From NCBI RefSeq assembly GCF_000695625.1, contig NZ_JMQI01000063.1, positions 62,001 to 126,000 of the forward strand: a stretch of DNA of 64,000 bases, written 5' to 3'. The DNA is from Amycolatopsis rifamycinica (GTDB taxonomy: Bacteria; Actinomycetota; Actinomycetes; Mycobacteriales; Pseudonocardiaceae). Of this stretch, positions 63,958-64,000 are shown piece by piece. Made by a program: the position numbers and the translations under genes. Numbering within the stretch: the first letter of the stretch is position 1; each line of letters starts with the position of its first letter. The notes below the pieces were generated by a model. It saw nothing but the letters and a program-made list of their open reading frames with translations, ran no database searches and was not told the DNA's origin.

Positions 63958-64000
63958 GTGCTGGTGAAGTCGAGCCAGGTCCACGCCGTACTGGCCGTGA
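63958..64000 (+). CDS. Start of a gene running off the window
   Basis: GTG 63958 has AGGAGG six bases upstream and opens the frame VLVKSSQVHAVLAV to the last base. The ribosome site is strong; too little is present to identify the product. Confidence 0.5.
   Translation, partial: MLVKSSQVHAVLAV

Overview
The window is high-GC DNA (roughly 70% G+C by eye) from an actinomycete. Mycothiol synthesis (MshB), a WhiB regulator, a SARP/AfsR-type regulator, many apparently leaderless GTG/ATG starts preceded by TANNNT boxes, the WhiB-DUF3499-ManB-Trm112-SIS-ManA gene order and an LAxTG surface protein fit the Pseudonocardiaceae, most likely Amycolatopsis or a close relative. The genus is an inference.

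Layout. 1-9.3 kb: the end of ispH, a DUF6542 membrane protein, rmuC, the sbcDC nuclease operon, a DUF1737 protein and an Ada-AlkA repair fusion with an altered glycosylase domain. 9.4-13.1 kb: ychF, then a small lower-GC patch holding an intact-ended IS5-type element (10590-11529) inserted exactly in the stop codon of an Mrr-like coiled-coil nuclease. 13.3-17.8 kb: two tiny membrane ORFs, a carbinolamine dehydratase, and a TPP riboswitch driving a thiamine ABC transporter operon. 17.9-23.0 kb: an ABC-2 exporter plus LolA-like lipoprotein-type gene, divergent from a two-component system. 23.1-26.8 kb: a Nudix hydrolase, a tryptophanyl-tRNA synthetase with a textbook Trp-Trp leader-peptide attenuator, a YciI protein, a nitrilase and a GlxA-type regulator. 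26.8-29.1 kb: a tiny Cys-rich protein under an iron box, and typA. 29.5-37.6 kb: two oligopeptide-type binding lipoproteins, two permeases, a relic of another permease, and a double ATPase on the opposite strand. 37.8-41.1 kb: mshB with its membrane-protein neighbour, a conserved protein, a site-2 protease and WhiB. 41.4-50.0 kb: a giant glycosyltransferase, then the DUF3499/manB/Trm112/SIS/manA mannose-metabolism block. 50.9-60.1 kb: a SARP regulator, a broken toxin relic, a cation diffusion facilitator, an APC permease, an LAxTG surface protein and a large membrane protein with a dead hydrolase motif. 60.2-64 kb: sahH, a VapBC-type toxin-antitoxin pair with a dyad operator, an XRE regulator and the first codons of one more gene.

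The most informative regulatory finding is the trpS attenuator at 24516-24621. It has a leaderless promoter, a 15-residue leader peptide with tandem Trp codons, and mutually exclusive hairpins. The best-supported unexplained structure is a family of short GC-rich repeats built around ACGCGT or GCGTACC. They sit in clusters, often as inverted arrays, in at least five separate intergenic gaps (about 2.15, 23.0, 35.7, 50.0 and 62.6 kb). No tRNA, rRNA or CRISPR array was seen.
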